64,000 bases of DNA from Cryptomeria japonica (GCF_030272615.1 NC_081415.1:368326667-368390666), one strand, 5' to 3'; numbered from the stretch's first letter, positions 26,184-37,499 are shown. Notes: generated by a model not told the origin, from the sequence alone. Numbers and translations are program-made.

Positions 26184-27601
26184 TGATGAATAATGATGAA
26201 CAACAGATACCCCAACCGGTATTGAGAGGGGGGGGGGGTGAATCAGTATAGGCAAAAACTTTCTCAACAACTTATCTAGTTAAAGCAATACCAGCTGGTT
26301 GTCACCATTACTGAACTTAACCACAATAGTATCGGTTAAACACAGTAAGACATCAAACACCATAAACTGAGAAGTCTGAACACTTCAAATACAATCAATA
26401 CTTGATATCAACTTCACCCATAAACATATGCATGTGGTATACTAGTAATACCATAATCTATTAACTTTGCATCCATAATCATTCAACCAAGTAATACATA
26501 ATCATCACATGAAAAATGCATAACACATAACACACATATTTTTCACGTGGAAACCCAAATGCGAAAAACCATGGTGGGGATGAATACCCACAAGCTTGTT
26601 TTTGAACTCTTTTGAAGCTAACCCTGTTAGGAGCCTAGTCTGGTTAAAGACTTTACAATAAGGTTTTGTTAGGAACCGATCCTGTTAGAGATCACCCGAT
26701 TAAGGGATGGCTATATACCCTGTTAAAGGTTGAAACCCTGTTAGAGGTTACCTCGCTAGAGGATTTGAAGAACTCAATGATATTGAGTCACCTTGTTAAA
26801 GGTTTTACAATAAGCGTGTTAAAACTACCCGGTAAAGGGATTTTCCAACTATTGAAATGATTAGAAGACAACAGGTAAAACTTTTGATCTGATAACAACA
26901 CTACATACCAAGGCAGATCCTTTTAATTTCCTCTACTCTGCAATCACACTCTGCAGTTTTCCTCTTACTGGTCTAGCAAATATCTCATCACTCAGATACA
27001 CACAACATTTGCCAACTACTTACAATAACAAACATCATCGACCTTATAGACATCAATTAGGTCGGTAGCATAAACCCTAAACCCTAAGCATCTTAGGTTT
27101 ACAACACAGGCGGTCCAATCCTAACCGTCCAAACACATTGCATAGAGTGTTACAATTTCAAATAGATCACAAGATAATTTGCATCGTTCATTATTCACCG
27201 CACATGGGAATCAGTAACCCATCATGCTCTCTTCTCATACTGCCAAGAAGAATGATCATTCTCGAGGTAGACATTTAATGCAATCGATCTTCTCATGCAA
27301 GATCCTCAAGGAAATCCTTCACATGCACAAGGCTAATGTGGCACCTCGATCTCATTCACATCTCTTAGCTAACTCATCACAGAGTATCACCGAGTGAATC
27401 ACACAACCGAGATTGCGAAACCGATAACCCTAGAGTTGCGACTACCAACCGGTAGTCACACTTAGTGAAACCCTAACACCGGTTCACTGCATCTCTTCCT
27501 ACCTCTTCATACCGGTTCACTTAAACTTATTGACATCAATGAAAACATACATTATCATCATATCAACATGCTGGGTCATCATATGCCAATGATATCCAAC
27601 A
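26184..27601 (-). repeat. 5' LTR of the copia element
   Basis: Matches the LTR at 20,449-21,878 along its length with scattered substitutions and small indels; for example, the taacac repeat run near 20,787-20,812 is shorter here. Its outer end (27,601) abuts the target-site copy tatcc and the resumed exon. Confidence 0.92.
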
Positions 27602-27866
27602 TATCCTTTTAAGTATGTCTTCAAGAAAACTCCTAAGAGTGACAAGGAGAGGAGAGAGAAGACATTAGCTCCTAGATCAGTCGATGAGGTAATCTACATT
27701 TCAATTGCAAAGGAATTATAGGTAAATTCACAGTTATGTTGTTAATTGTGAACTATTTTCTACAAAAGAATTCTAACTTGGCTTTTGAATTGTGGTTTTG
27801 CAGCTGTCTATAGAGCCGCGTATTGCATCAAAGAGGCTTGATTTTGATGACCCACCACAAGTTTAG

Positions 27867-28378
27867 GATCATATAGTGTTAGTTTTGGTCATAGAATGAC
27901 CAATACATGTAGATATATTCTTTATTTTTATTGTATATCGATTTGGACATGGCATATGCCACATTTTTGTAATACTTGTATTGACTTGGAAGACATGCCT
28001 TTTTTTGATATATATAAATGTTGATATTCGATCCAATAAATGTGTAATGAGTTCAATATTTTGTATTCGTTGTATTTTGTGGCTGTCCTTTTATAAAGTT
28101 AATTGATCATTTGCCTATGTAATCAAGAATATGAATATAAACAACAAAAAATTATGATATAAAACAATGCAATCGTGGAATATGATTTGATTAAATTTCT
28201 AAAGTGTTGAATTAACCCTACAAAAATCCTTGTATTTAGTTCATTATTGTGTATTCGGTGTATTTGGTGGTTGCCCGTTTATAAATTTAAACAAATATTT
28301 GCCTATGTAATCAACAATATAAATATAAACAACAAAAAATGACAATATGAATATAAACAACAATATGTGTTTGGTGTG
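27867..28378. other. 3' flank of the accessory gene
   Basis: AT-rich sequence after the TAG of the accessory gene. It contains two related stretches near 28,085-28,160 and 28,265-28,345 (both with tgcctatgtaatcaa and ataaacaacaaaaaat), an imperfect duplication of about 180-bp spacing. No gene seen. Confidence 0.5.
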
Positions 28379-29975
28379 AGAGCACCCTCACGCTCGCAAT
28401 GGTCAAATTTTGGTTGTCGTGTGCACAAACTGACGTTATGAGCATGTCCAGGTGGGAAAGTTTATGCTAGGCATTCCCCTCTCATGCATCCCAAAGCGTC
28501 AGAACGTCGAGAGTCATACCCTACCGACGTGATCTCTCAAGTGCCCCGAGTCCAAAAAATTATCAAACTTTGACTGACTGTTTCTTCCAATCTAGGACAC
28601 ATATGATTGATGCATTTAAACTCATGGGGTCACATGAGGCTCCTCTACAATGGCCTCTCTCATTTTTTGACTACTTGGAGCCATTTTCAATTGGTAGCAT
28701 TTTTTTGGCTGCTGTAAAAACCGTCAGTTGCATGCAATGCAAAGTTGTAGGATTGGCTATAATTGATTTGGTTCATCGTGTGCACAAAATGACGTCACAA
28801 GCACATCTGGGTGGGTAGGTTTACGCTAGGCAAGCTCCTCTCGTGCATCCCAAAGCACTGAAACATCGAGAGTCATACCCTACTGGCGCGATCTCTCAAG
28901 TGCCCTGAGTCTAAAAAAATGTCAAACTTTGACGGACTGTTTATTCCAATCCAAGACACATATGATCAATCCGTTTGAACCCGTGGGGTTGTGTGAGGCT
29001 CTTCTACAATTTACTATCTCAGTTTTTGATGACTCAGAGCCATTTTTAATTGGTAGCATTTTTTCACCTGCTGTAAAAATTGTCAGTTGCATGCAATGCA
29101 AAGTTGCAGGATTGGCTAGAATTCATTTGGTTCATCGTGCGCACAAATAGACATCATGAGCATGTCTGGGTGGGCAAGTTTACACTAGGCATGCTTGTCT
29201 CATGCATCCCAAAGCGCCAGAACGTCGAGAGTCATACCCTACCAGCGTGATCTCTCAAGTGCCCCGAGTCCAAAAAATTGTCAAATTTTGATAGACAGTT
29301 TCTTCCAATCCAGGACACATATGATCAATCCATTTGAACCCATGGGGTCACATAAGGCTCCTCTACAATGGCCTATATTATTTTTTGACGACTTAGATCC
29401 ATTTTTAATTTGTAGCATTTTTTCGCCTGCTGTAAAAACCGTCAGTTGCATGCAATGCAAAGTTGCAGGATTGGCTAGAATTGATTCGGTTCGTCGTGTG
29501 CACAAACCGATGTCACGAGCACGTCTGGGTGGGCAGGTTTACACTAGGCATTCTCCTCTTGTGCATCCCAAAGCTCCAAAACATTGAGAGTCATACCCTA
29601 CTGGCACGATCTCTCAAGTTCCTTGAGTCCAAAAAATTATCAAACTTTGACGGATTGTTTCTTCCAATCCAGGACACATATGATCGATTTGTTTGAACCT
29701 GTGGGGTTGTGTGAGGCTTCTTTAAAATGGCCTATCTCAGTTTTTGATGACTCAAAGCCATTTTCAATTGGTAGCATTTTTTTGCTTGTTGCAAAAACCA
29801 TTAGTTGCATGCAATGCAAAGTTGCAGGATTGGATAGAATTGATTCGATTCATCACGTGCACAAACTAACATCATGAGTGCGTCTAGGTGGGCAGGTTTA
29901 TGTTAGGCATGCTCCTCTCGTGCATCCCAAAGCACCATAACATCGAGAGTCATACCCTACCTGTGCGATCTCTAC
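28379..29975 (+). repeat. Tandem array, about 359-bp unit, about 4.5 copies
   Basis: Repeated landmarks mark each unit. Starts caaactttgac/caaattttgat fall at about 28,565, 28,923, 29,282 and 29,641. The same block tgcatgcaatgcaaagtt occurs once per unit (about 28,731, 29,089, 29,447 and 29,806), as do gagtcataccctac and gatctctcaagt. A partial unit leads in at about 28,379. Copies differ by perhaps 10%. The long plus-strand frames across the array come from the repeat itself and are not conserved between units, so I do not call them genes. Confidence 0.88.
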
Positions 29976-30448
29976 TCAATCTATGACCCCTATGACCCGA
30001 TAATGACTCAAATAATTCTCCATGATTATACAAGAATAAAAAATTCTCATGATTGACCTTATCATATCACATAAACTCAAAACATAGACACAAAAATTAG
30101 TCACAAAACATTGTCACATATTATTCAAAAAATTGCCTCTAAATATGGTCAAATCAACTCTTGGCTATTTGAATATACAAAAAAATGTCTTACAAATCAT
30201 TTCATGGGATTTTATACAAAATTTGGCATTACAATATGTGTGATTCAGTTCATCACCATTTTAATATACAAAATTTGACATCTACATATGTACAAATCAA
30301 CTCATTGTCATTTAAATATACAAAAATTATGTCCGTAAACATGTAAAAATCAGCTCATGGGCATTTATATATAAAAAAAATGAATATAGAACAATTCGTC
30401 GATGATATATACAAAATTCTCAAAATCATTTTACTTTGAATCGTAGAA
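29976..30448. other. Spacer between satellite array and transposase gene
   Basis: AT-rich, with three or four degenerate copies of a tract containing caaaaatttg, catatgt and caaatcaactcatggcatt at about 60-bp intervals (about 30,145-30,370). No frame supported. Confidence 0.5.
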
Positions 30449-33343
30449 TCAATCAAGTGAGCCTTCAGGATCGACTCTAACCCGTATTGTGTCAAGTATT
30501 GCCTCATGGTCAGATTCATGAACTTTCCATAAAATCTTGTTATGAGCTCTACCATGATACTTCATCAAATGAATATTTGTTGCAACAACAAGCTTAGAGA
30601 AATGAAGAATATGTCTGTGTGTTTCAAAGTCCTCAAACAACCAAACATTAGAATTATTGATAGGGTATCTCCTAAGACAAGTTCTTGTCACGACAATAGA
30701 CCCTATTGGGTACTCAATACCCTCTCTATCAATGATTGTGGTTGTCAATTTTATTTTTTGGCTCAACACAACAATACAAATAGTAACCCGCTCCTTCTTC
30801 ATTGTTCTCTTTTGCAACAACTGCATTCACATGACCTGCATTTTATAAATTGTTAATTAATACCAAAAATAAAATATTATGTACAACAAAATGAACCAAA
30901 AAGAATACTTGCAAAAAAATTAACTCAAAAAATCACCTGAATCTACTAGGTCGAATACATGGTCAAAATCCACTGATGTTTCCATCTGGCTCAATTGTAG
31001 TGCTTTGAGAATTTGATATGTATAAATGGGAACCAACGGTCTACAAGACCATTTGTCAACCCACTCTTGTGATTCACATTCTTCCCACAAACAATACATG
31101 CATGAAGAGAAAAAACATACCATATGTCTCATATAAATTACCAGTGAACTTGAATTTGAACTCATAAATGAGTTCATGTCACTTGATCCTGCAACTGTAC
31201 AACAATCTAGATAGTTATCAATGTTAGATTCAGTGATCAACCAAAAATATTTATGAACCATTGACGTACCTGGATTACCTGGACCCATCATAGACTTACA
31301 CCATCACACAATTGTTTCTGCATCTATCAATTCAACACCACCTTCGTACTTCAATTCTTCTCTAGCTAGGACTCTTTTTACACATACTCTTGCACCACCA
31401 TGCTTTCCCTTACCATGTCCAGCCTTAGTGAAATTCCAAAAATGTTGTACACCACTTGTCATATGCATCCTTGTCAACCAATAAAACATCCTTGCATTCT
31501 TGAATTGTCTGGTGCAATTATTTGACCATATTAAGTGTCAGTTGTATCGTATGTTCCTTTCCCTTAAACTAGCATAGAAAAATTTAAACCATCCTTATAC
31601 AAATTGCTATGAATGAGTATGATCATCACTTATGTAGAAGTGATACTCTCTTACAACCTTTCTATCCTCCTCTGTGCTATCTGCTATGTGTTTAAAAATA
31701 GAAACTTGTGTAGAATGATAATACAAGATTGCACTTCATTTTGAGGTTGTAGTGTATAATTTTTAGCAAAATCAACGATAGAGACAATGGTGCCAAGAGG
31801 AAATGTGTCTACATAACTTGAATTGCTCATCTAACCATCGAGCTCTATGTGTATGCATTATGTACTCATAAGCTAGTTTCTCTTGATATTTTTTCGTAAA
31901 TTCAGCTACACATATATCATTTTTCACTAGCTCACATCTCTTCAAATCTTTTCCATCTTTAACTCCATATGTGTCTATCTTGTATTTTCCAAAAGAATCC
32001 AGTTTCCTACGAATTTCACGGGTGCTCTCCAAATGTACTAAATGTCGCAAAACACCACATATAGCACAAAAACCTTCCAAACAAGGCATCTTATAATAAA
32101 TGCAACCATCATGTCTATTACATAGCACACTTGAAATAAATTCTCTTACCGACTTAGGAGGTGCTTGTATATTGCATTCCTGCAAAACATCGTTAGTGTG
32201 CAAAGTAGAACAAATATGACAAAAAATATCATAGTGCATGGAAAATTAAATATGCATCCTACAACAACACGTGGTGCGTACATGATTAATCTTAATATAA
32301 AAAGGTTTTTCCATTTTAAAAAATCTTTGAGAAATTCTTATTTGAGGAAACTTTTGAAGGAATCTTTCATAATATTTAGTTTGAGTCATATCAAAATAGT
32401 GTTTGGCATGTGGCTCATGATTTGTAGACCCGATTCACCTTCTAACAACATCTCTTTGGTTGGGCGAAACTCTTGTGTTGTCATGCCAAAGTTTTTCAAT
32501 TAATGTTCTTAGTGCATCAACAACAACCTTGTCTTTGCTTGGTAGTCTAGCCGAGAATACCCAAAGAGAGTTATTGCTAGGTTCCTCTATTTTTTCTCAC
32601 CTCTTTAATGCTTTACTTAATGTTGTTCTACTAATGTTTAATGACTTACTTGTTTTGCTTATCAAATGATCCTTTTTTATTTTCCTGCTCATTATGGTTG
32701 ATCTAATGACATGTCAAGTAGCATTAGAATCTTTAGTACATGATTTTGAACCAATAGATTAATATGCATCAAATAGATTTTTGACAATAGTTCTTTCACT
32801 GTTACTTTCAAATTATCTTAGGCCTAGAATTTTCATTGTCTCTCTAAAATTCAAATTTTTAATCATTTGAACAATTAATTGACATCTTGCGGTTTGATTT
32901 AAGTTTTCAAAATAGTTTTTCCATATTATTTTAACCATTCTCCTACAAGTTCGTTCATTCATTTTATTGGGCATTGGCTTGAATATATTCTCATCAATGT
33001 CAATTAGATACATTGGTTTCCTAAGAATGATTCTAGGAGGTGTTAACATCAGTGCATTATGTACATTCAATTCATCAAATAGAGAAGGTGTATGTTCACC
33101 ATTTAATTGATTATTAAATGTGGTATCTTCTTCAATTGCATTAGGTTCATACGGTAAATCAAATGTCTCTTATTCAATTGCATGAGGTGCATTATGTTTG
33201 TTTGGTAAATCAAATTGAGATGTTGAGGATGACATACCTTCTTCTCCCATTGTTCTTATGTCATGTAATTTCTTCATACATTGCCTTTGTCTTTTCTTTT
33301 CAACCTCTCAATGTTCCATCATTCCTCGCTTGCTCTTTCCCAT
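30449..33343 (-). pseudogene. Decayed transposase of the two-gene DNA transposon
   Basis: Minus strand, likely start at the ATG at 33,343 (MGKSKRGMMEH). Readable pieces in order: a helical N-terminal region (33,070-32,813, NERTCRRMVKIIW); a linker with VSPNQRDVVRRRIG (about 32,430); a Cys-rich region (32,239 to about 32,040, YYKMPCLEGFCAICGVLRHL); HRARWLDEQFKLCR, then one frame over IVSIVDFAKNYTLQPQNEVQ (about 31,760); DRKVVREYHFYISDDHTH (about 31,640); WSNNC then QFKNARMFYWLTRMH (about 31,530-31,450); GHGKGKHGGARVCVKR (about 31,400); WVDKWSCRPL (about 31,050); and a C-terminal domain (EGIEYPIGSIVV, about 30,720) after a candidate intron near 30,850-30,945. I recognise this block order from transposase-like proteins in plants and invertebrates, but cannot name the superfamily. 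Several frameshifts and stops make this copy inactive. Confidence 0.78.
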
Positions 33344-33659
33344 GGTTGATATCGATTGTCCTAAATAGAATCATATTACATATATGTGTAAACACAAGTT
33401 CATAAATAAACAAATAACCATAAACATGCATCTTATCATTATTATTTTTGAATCAAAACTATTAAACAATCACAATAATATTGACAAAACTAATAAGAAC
33501 AATTCAATCATTTGAAATCATGCAAAAACAAAAAATTCACTTACTTCTATGTATAAAATAGTGATAGAAGTGCAGACACAGTTGCAGTGGGGCCTTCAAT
33601 GACCTCAAAAACTTCTTTTGAGGCTGTTGAGGCTCTTGGAAAAATAAAACTATGTATAA
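33344..33659. other. 5' region of the transposase gene
   Basis: AT-rich DNA between the transposase start and the subterminal repeats, presumably holding its promoter. No clear TATA box or conserved motif could be picked out. Confidence 0.4.
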
Positions 33660-33935
33660 GTACCTTGTACGCGCTATATTAATAACCGCGTGCGTGCTGT
33701 TAGTCCATAAAATCTTGGAAAGCCCAACAATATTTTTTTTTCCACTCTGTACTAATAAGTAGCACATACGCACTTCTAAGCCTTAAAAATGTTGGCAGGG
33801 CAACAAACTAATAGGCTCAGTACCCCGTACGTGCTTACAAGTAATAAGTACCACGTACTAGCTCCTATGCCTTAAAAATGTTGTGGTAGGGCAGTGAACT
33901 AATAGGTTCAGTACCTTGTATGTGCTATTTGTAGT
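33660..33935. repeat. Right subterminal repeat cluster of the DNA transposon
   Basis: Copies of the same kind of core as on the left end: ttgtacgcgcta (33,665), ccgcgtgcgtgctg (33,687), agcacatacgcac (33,761), ccgtacgtgctt (33,825), ccacgtactagc (33,851) and ttgtatgtgcta (33,914). The last two sit in an 88-bp imperfect tandem duplication whose units start with gccttaaaaatgttg. Confidence 0.65.
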
Positions 33936-33953
33936 AGAGAAAATGTGAAGGAA

Positions 33954-34092
33954 AAGGGAGGGAGGGAGAGAGAGAGAGGGAGAGAGAGGGTGAGGGGGGA
34001 GAGAAGGGGGGAGGGAAAGAAGAGGAGGGGAGAGAGAGGGAAGGAGGGTGAGGGAGGGAGGGAGAGAGAGGGAGAGAGAGAGAGGGAGAGGG

Positions 34093-34186
<94 letters not shown>

Positions 34187-34204
34187 AGGAGGGAGGGAGG
34201 GAGA
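33954..34204. repeat. GA-rich polypurine tract
   Basis: About 250 bp of almost pure purine on the plus strand: degenerate GA/GGGA repeats on the left, then an uninterrupted (ga) run from about 34,096 to 34,184. It ends directly at the LTR of gypsy element 1. Open frames on both strands here are repeat artefacts. Confidence 0.95.
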
Positions 34205-35323
34205 TGTCATACCCTAAAAATGGTCACCAAGGTCCTAACCAAAGACAATTAAATCAACTTTGAGCACACAATTAATTAATTCTTCAATCATCAAATGTCA
34301 CATGGCAAGTGAATTATTCTATATTAATTAAATATTTATTTATTTAATTAAATCATTCCAAGTAAATCATTTTGATCTATTATCCTATTTAATTTATGAA
34401 ATATCCTTGCATATTTAATTAATTAATAAATTTGTCATTTAATCATTAAAAAGAATTAATTTATCACAAAAGAGGAATTAATATGCAAAGCAAGAGTTAA
34501 ATTGAAAATAAAATAAAAGAATTGAATTGAGAGAGAAATCAAACTTAAGATATTATTTTTTCTTCTAAATTGAGAACTTGAAATCAGAAAAGCAATTAAA
34601 TGAATTTAATCATTCTCTAAAATTGGAACTCAAAGCTTTTGAGAAAAGAAGTTCAGTTGCATTTAAAAGACTCTTTTCTTGAATAAATCAAAGAATTACC
34701 TATTTTTATCTCAAGTGCATGGAATTAATTGAGTTATATCTCTAATGCAAACTCAAACTTCTTTTCTGAATGCATTTCAATTAAACTATAATTGGAATCT
34801 ATCTCAAGGTTAATTGAATCTGATTTCTCAATTATTTCAGTTATCCTAAATTGTACTTTTTCTTGATCTCTCTTGTGATTCTCTATAAATTCAAACTTCA
34901 TCTCTCATTCAAAACACCCTGGAGATTTATTATTATTATATAGTTTTTGCTCTAGAGTCATTGAAGATATTGTGCTTGCTTTTTTTTGAGATTATTGCAT
35001 CTTAGTTTAATTTTTTTTTGCATATTTTATGATTGCTTGAATTCATATAGCTTATTATTCATCCATCTAGCATAATCTTGCATCCATTTAGCTTAATCTC
35101 ATACTCATATAGATTAAATCCTTCATCTTGGTGTAGTCTAGTCACTAGTATTGCTTATTCAAATCTGAGAGCAATCTTAAACTCGCATCTTTTAGAAGGC
35201 AATTAGTCAATTTGTTATGGTTTTCATATTCATGCTTATATCTGTCTAACCATATATGTAATGACTTAATTGAAGTGTTGTGTCTTGCAGCTTACAAACT
35301 TATTCCACTTTTTCACACACACA
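34205..35323 (+). repeat. 5' LTR of gypsy element 1
   Basis: Begins TGTCATACCCTAAAAATGG directly after the GA tract and ends with CACACACACA four bases before the primer-binding site. TG...CA termini. Without the partner LTR the left boundary rests on the TG and the end of the GA tract. Confidence 0.7.
34883..34890 (+). promoter_or_regulatory. Possible TATA box in the LTR
   Basis: ctataaat about 440 bp before the LTR end, followed by pyrimidine/A-rich sequence. This is a plausible U3/R promoter element. Position and motif are the only support. Confidence 0.3.
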
Positions 35324-35327
35324 TTTC

Positions 35328-35345
35328 TGGCGCCCATCGTGGGGC
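35328..35345 (+). promoter_or_regulatory. Primer-binding site of gypsy element 1
   Basis: TGGCGCCCATCGTGGGGC, a form often seen directly after the 5' LTR in plant gypsy elements of the Tat group. Confidence 0.85.
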
Positions 35346-37499
35346 TGAAGACTACATCTTTTGGCCTCAGAGACTAACTTTTTCTTTATTTTTCAGATTT
35401 TCATCCATACAATTTCTGCGAATTATCGTACGAGTTTTCCCACAGTGTCGAACGACAAACTGCAAATATCGTACGAATAAGTGATAATTGTCGTACGGTA
35501 TTCTATGTTTCTGGGTTAAAAGAAAATTTCTTTCTTCAGGCTTTCTCATTCAATTTTCATCATACTAACACTGACCCTGGCTTGTTGTTCGTCTATCTGA
35601 GAAATTTTCACAACCTAATCAATTTTTGTAGAATGCTTGTCGAAGAATATGCTTGTCAAACAAAGACAATATGACTACTGATTCGTTGTCTTTGTAGGTT
35701 GCCTGAGGAGATTTGTGCAAAAATTGTGTATTCATTAAATTCATTTTTAGGCACCTAACTTGCTATCTGGTTAATGAACAAATCTATCTTTTGTGTTTTA
35801 AGAAAATTCTAAGAGGTAGGAGAGTATGCTCTTGTCTGCATAGACAATTAGAAATATAGACCCTTGAGGCATATTTTTTAAGTTTGAGATTTGTATATCT
35901 TTAGCGGGCCTGCCCTCCCGAGGAGCTAATAACTCGAAGCCATTAGGGCTGGTGAGAGGGGAATGACTAAACCCCAAGTAGTCCAACCCACTATAAAATA
36001 AACGTAATTTGATGAAAATCAAGTCAATGATAGTGCTCAGGAATAGCTCTCCTCTGTACCTTCAGGTATATTAAACCTTGGTTTTCAAGGTTGGCAGGCC
36101 TGTTAATTGAGTTTATACCTTGACGCGCCGAACAGATCCCTTACTAGTTCCAATTAAAATTAGAAGCTACTCGGTTCACCTTCGAAAGGGGGGATAATCT
36201 TTGTGCAAGAGAGAAAGTAACTCTCCCAAGATACTTGCCATTTCTTGCCCCCATTAGCGTTTGGAGTCGGCTAATACGACATTGTGAATCCATTGCGTGA
36301 GACTCAATAGCTGTATTTGCTATTGGGTGTGTACCTAAGTTTGCAAGCAAATATTTTCTTCTCTCACCAATTTCCATAGGGTTAGTGTGCTATGATTGGA
36401 GTCGTTATACATATTGTGTGTTTACTGTGTTTCCATCCCTAGAACTAAAACTGAAATACCAAAATTGGAGAAAACAATAAACAAATCAGTAGTCAAAATT
36501 CTATCCATGTCAAAAACTAGTCTATCCTTGTCAAAACTCTGTCCGTGTCAAAACTAGTCTATCCTAGTCAAAACTCTGTCTATGTCAAAAACTAGTTTAT
36601 CCTTGTCAAAACTCTGTTCGTGTCAAAACTAGTCTATCTTAATCGAAACTCTATCCATGTCGCATACTAGTCTATCTCAGCTGTCCAAAAACTTAGTCCA
36701 TCTTAAAACTGGTCGTCGTTAGTCATTAAAAACTCAGTCTGTCAAAAATTTTGTCTCTGTCTAGTAAACTGTCGTACAAGTCTTTTGATTTATCGTCTTG
36801 CTACGTACCTTCTGTCATACGAAAGTTCATCAGGTCTAATAGTTTGTTGTTTGAGCCTCAGTTTTGTGTCATGCAAAACCTAATAAACTGTTGTCCTGCT
36901 TAGTGAATTATCATCTGGTCTCTGATTTTGTGTTGTACGAAACACCATTGCATTCATCGGTTTGTCATCTGAGGCATACCCATCTGTCGTACGAGCCTAG
37001 ACAACAACTCACACAAAATATTGCTAATATCATCTTAGAGCTATTAAATTGTCGTATGGTCCTATAAAACCTGTTGTACGAATCTCTAATTTTGTCAATC
37101 CAAAACAATCAAACTTGCCTAAAATAGTCTACAGTGAGAATAAAATTGGATATCATCATTCCGAGCATAAAAAAATCTGAATAGTGCACTTCTGCCTTAG
37201 CGTTGCACGATTTTGTCGATCATCTTTCAGCTAGTTTAATCAACCATTTATCAAACTTGAGTCACTTAAATAACGTCATACACATGATAGATCATTCCTG
37301 AAACCAAACTGAGTCTTAGTCAGTTCTCTTAAATCAAACTAGGTAACTTAGATAAACATCTTACACAGGATAGATCTTTCTTGAAACTAGACTAAATCTT
37401 AGTTGCTTCTCTCAATCAATAGTTAAACGAACAACTAGTTTTGAATTTGATCTTGACTTTTGCATCACAAACAACTTTAGGTCACATTAGTCAATAAAA
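35346..37499 (+). other. Untranslated leader of gypsy element 1
   Basis: No supported gene. It has recurrent tcgtacgaa-like motifs (35,400-35,500 and 36,765-37,085). It also has a block near 35,800-36,400 with higher GC content and no clear origin, and a short tandem repeat at 36,480-36,700. Unusually long leaders are common in Tat/Ogre-type elements. Confidence 0.55.
36480..36700 (+). repeat. Short tandem repeat in the leader
   Basis: About six degenerate units of the alternating phrases gtcaaaactagtctatcc and ttgtcaaaactctgtccgtg. The composite period is about 55-60 bp. Confidence 0.7.

Larger units (their letters stand above)
20449..27601 (-). mobile_element. Complete Ty1/copia retrotransposon
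   Basis: A 7,153-bp element on the minus strand. It has two LTRs (20,449-21,878 and 26,184-27,601), a polypurine tract next to the first, an initiator-Met-tRNA primer site next to the second, and gag-pol between them. The flanks are gatcc (20,444-20,448) and tatcc (27,602-27,606), a 5-bp target duplication with one mismatch. Removing the element rejoins an exon of the surrounding gene in phase, which independently supports the insertion. In the first ~330 bp of the two LTRs I counted 11 differences by eye (about 3%), so this is not a very recent insertion. Confidence 0.92.
18120..27866 (+). pseudogene. Many-exon transposon accessory gene, split by a copia insertion
   Basis: The likely start is the ATG at 18,120 (MDQ, then gttag donor). 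The next block (about 18,240-18,500) is Gln/Pro-rich, then helical (RTPETHEQLINQLGQNTSKI). After a frameshift near 18,500 it continues as RCHQYYADGLSYKGVK and, with stops, through KVYCEFVLNVRPNYFDMREF to about 19,253. Short exons follow, most with consensus splice sites: 19,370-19,432, about 19,539-19,610, 19,748-19,819 (basic, PHPKKKNSSKIPKRGKK), 19,921-19,992, about 20,104-20,153, about 20,257-20,319, and an exon starting at 20,417. That exon is cut at 20,443-20,448 by the copia element and resumes at 27,607, ending at 27,688. The last exon is 27,804-27,866, ending RLDFDDPPQV and a TAG. No domain is recognised. The Lys-rich exon could be a nuclear localisation signal or a DNA-binding segment. 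Its place opposite the transposase suggests an accessory transposition protein; that is inference. Confidence 0.6.
17755..33935. mobile_element. Large two-gene DNA transposon (boundaries approximate)
   Basis: Both ends carry clusters of a subterminal motif rich in gcgtacgcgc-like palindromes: about 17,765-17,975 on the left and about 33,660-33,925 on the right. Between them lie a plus-strand many-exon gene, a satellite array, and a minus-strand transposase gene facing it. The total is about 16.2 kb, of which 7.15 kb is a later copia insertion, so the original element was about 9 kb. Subterminal repeats around two genes recall plant CACTA and Mutator-like elements. However, the transposase does not read as either of those families, and I could not fix terminal inverted repeats or a target duplication. 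The exact boundaries are inference. Confidence 0.6.

Noticed and set aside
28570-29877. Series of similar plus-strand ORFs (82, 73, 130 and 97 codons)
   Set aside because: They are successive reads of the 359-bp satellite unit; stops and frames are not kept between units.
17755-33935. Classification as a CACTA element
   Set aside because: Subterminal repeats fit, but no CACTA terminus was found at either end and the transposase motifs differ.
33945-34263. Open frames on both strands encoding Arg/Glu or Ser/Leu repeats
   Set aside because: They are translations of the GA dinucleotide tract, not genes.
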